A DNA stretch of 64,000 bases from Anolis sagrei (taxonomy: Eukaryota > Chordata > Lepidosauria > Squamata > Anolidae). Within the stretch, counting starts at the first letter, position 1, and the number at the start of each line of letters is the position of its first letter. Under the pieces are notes generated by a model. It ran no database searches, was not told the DNA's origin, and was given only the letters and a program-made list of their open reading frames with translations. A program made the position numbers and the translations under genes. This document shows positions 63,195 through 64,000 of this stretch, one piece after another. The stretch is from the NCBI RefSeq assembly GCF_037176765.1, contig NC_090023.1:141065366-141129365 (forward strand). The letters are read 5' to 3'.

Positions 63195-63300
63195 CTGACC
63201 TTTCCTTCCATTTTCCCCAGCATCACTGTCTTCTCCAAGCTTTCCTGACTTCTCATTATGTGGCCAAAGTACTTCATCTTTACTTCTAATAACCTTCTTG
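63195..63300 (-). mobile_element. Bov-B LINE scrap
   Basis: CCTTCCATTTTCCCCAGCAT and ATGTGGCCAAAGTACTTCAT also occur in the larger Bov-B copy at 11.9-12.05 kb in the same orientation. Confidence 0.85.
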
Positions 63301-63339
63301 TTAATACAAGAGTGGAGCAAACTGCCTTTAAAAATCGCT

Positions 63340-63515
63340 CACATGATTTATGGAATAGAAAAGGTGGAACAACCCAGCCAAAACTAAACTAACATCTTTA
63401 ATTAGACTTAATTGAGAGCTTTTCACCTCCTTAGGGAGAGAGTTCCACAACCAAGGTGGTTCCACAAATTGGGTCATTCTTTCTTGTGGCCCCACCAGTC
63501 TCTTGATACTAAAAA
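63340..63515 (-). mobile_element. L2-like LINE coding scrap
   Basis: The minus strand reads ERMTQFVEPPWLWNSLPKEV, kin to the APRLWNSLP block of the other L2-like copies but more diverged. Confidence 0.55.
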
Positions 63516-64000
63516 AACTCAAAACTATTGGAAGATTCAGACACTCAAGAGTCTGTCATCTGTTACGGCTGCATCAAAGTTTCTGGCGTTCCACGGCTCA
63601 AGTTACTACAGATTACTGATTTGCAAACTCAAGCCAATACTACAATTGAGCTGGCAGTCATATTTCTTCCCCCACTAACCCTAGTTTCTGTAGTCACAGG
63701 GGGAAAAAACAACTTCATTTAGTTCCTTTCAAGACACATAATCCATGCAAAGTCAAAACAGCATGCAATATGTTTATACAGTTTTAGGAACAGAATACAA
63801 TTTGGGCCCAACAGATGATTACTAGCAATGTAACCAATATCCCAAACAAAATATAGCAGCAGAAATCTTAGTTTGCTGGGGGCAATTCTCAAAACAAAAT
63901 GACACAATGTATCTGAAAGTCCTAGGGCAATTTTAATTTTTTTCTGTCCACACATAATAAACATAGTATAAACACTCTTATATACATGGATTGCAAAATT

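Overview
This 64 kb window is vertebrate nuclear DNA, almost certainly from a squamate reptile and probably a lizard. The repeats point there: tRNA-headed SINEs with a Bov-B-like tail (the Sauria SINE pattern), a Bov-B LINE fragment, many L2-like and CR1 LINE pieces, a 5S rRNA-headed SINE, a DIRS element, Penelope-like fragments and several hAT and Tigger-type MITEs. I assign no species.

Two protein-coding genes are present, both on the minus strand and in tandem. SUGT1 (HSP90 co-chaperone SGT1) starts in a CpG-rich promoter near 17.7 kb and runs left. Ten coding exons (205 codons) can be read down to 1113; the end of the CS domain and the SGS domain lie off the left edge. ELF1 (ETS transcription factor) occupies 26.4-54.6 kb. 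Seven coding exons carry the acidic N-terminal region, the nuclear localisation stretch, the complete ETS domain and the long C-terminal transactivation region. The first coding exon (about 24 codons) lies off the right edge, so 54.6-64 kb is read as the first coding intron. Every exon border listed has GT/AG ends and agreeing reading phase. The two genes stand in the same order in mouse (recalled).

Layout: 1-17.7 kb, SUGT1 with an old tandem repeat, LINE and SINE tails, a CR1 piece, a Bov-B 3' end and nested L2-like copies; 17.7-17.9 kb, SUGT1 promoter, bordered by a Penelope-like fragment with a candidate hammerhead ribozyme; 18-25.4 kb, intergenic, with hAT, SINE and other MITE copies; 25.4-27.0 kb, ELF1 last exon and 3' UTR; 27.0-46.2 kb, a large ELF1 intron with a GGAA microsatellite, a possible LTR fossil and a whole-looking DIRS element (40.2-46.0 kb); 46.2-54.6 kb, the other ELF1 exons; 54.6-64 kb, repeats only.

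Best second looks: (1) the Rb-pocket motif LxCxE, LACVE in human ELF1, reads LSCVT here; (2) the DIRS element has a textbook internal complementary region and carries a consensus splice donor in ELF1 sense; (3) a candidate hammerhead ribozyme lies about 0.3 kb upstream of SUGT1; (4) a GGAA microsatellite, the core ETS-binding word, lies inside an ETS gene; (5) two consecutive SUGT1 microexons (20 and 23 nt) each begin at a tandem NAGNAG acceptor; (6) four hairpin hAT MITEs lie in ELF1 introns, one with a perfect 8-bp target duplication. I found no new multigene system.
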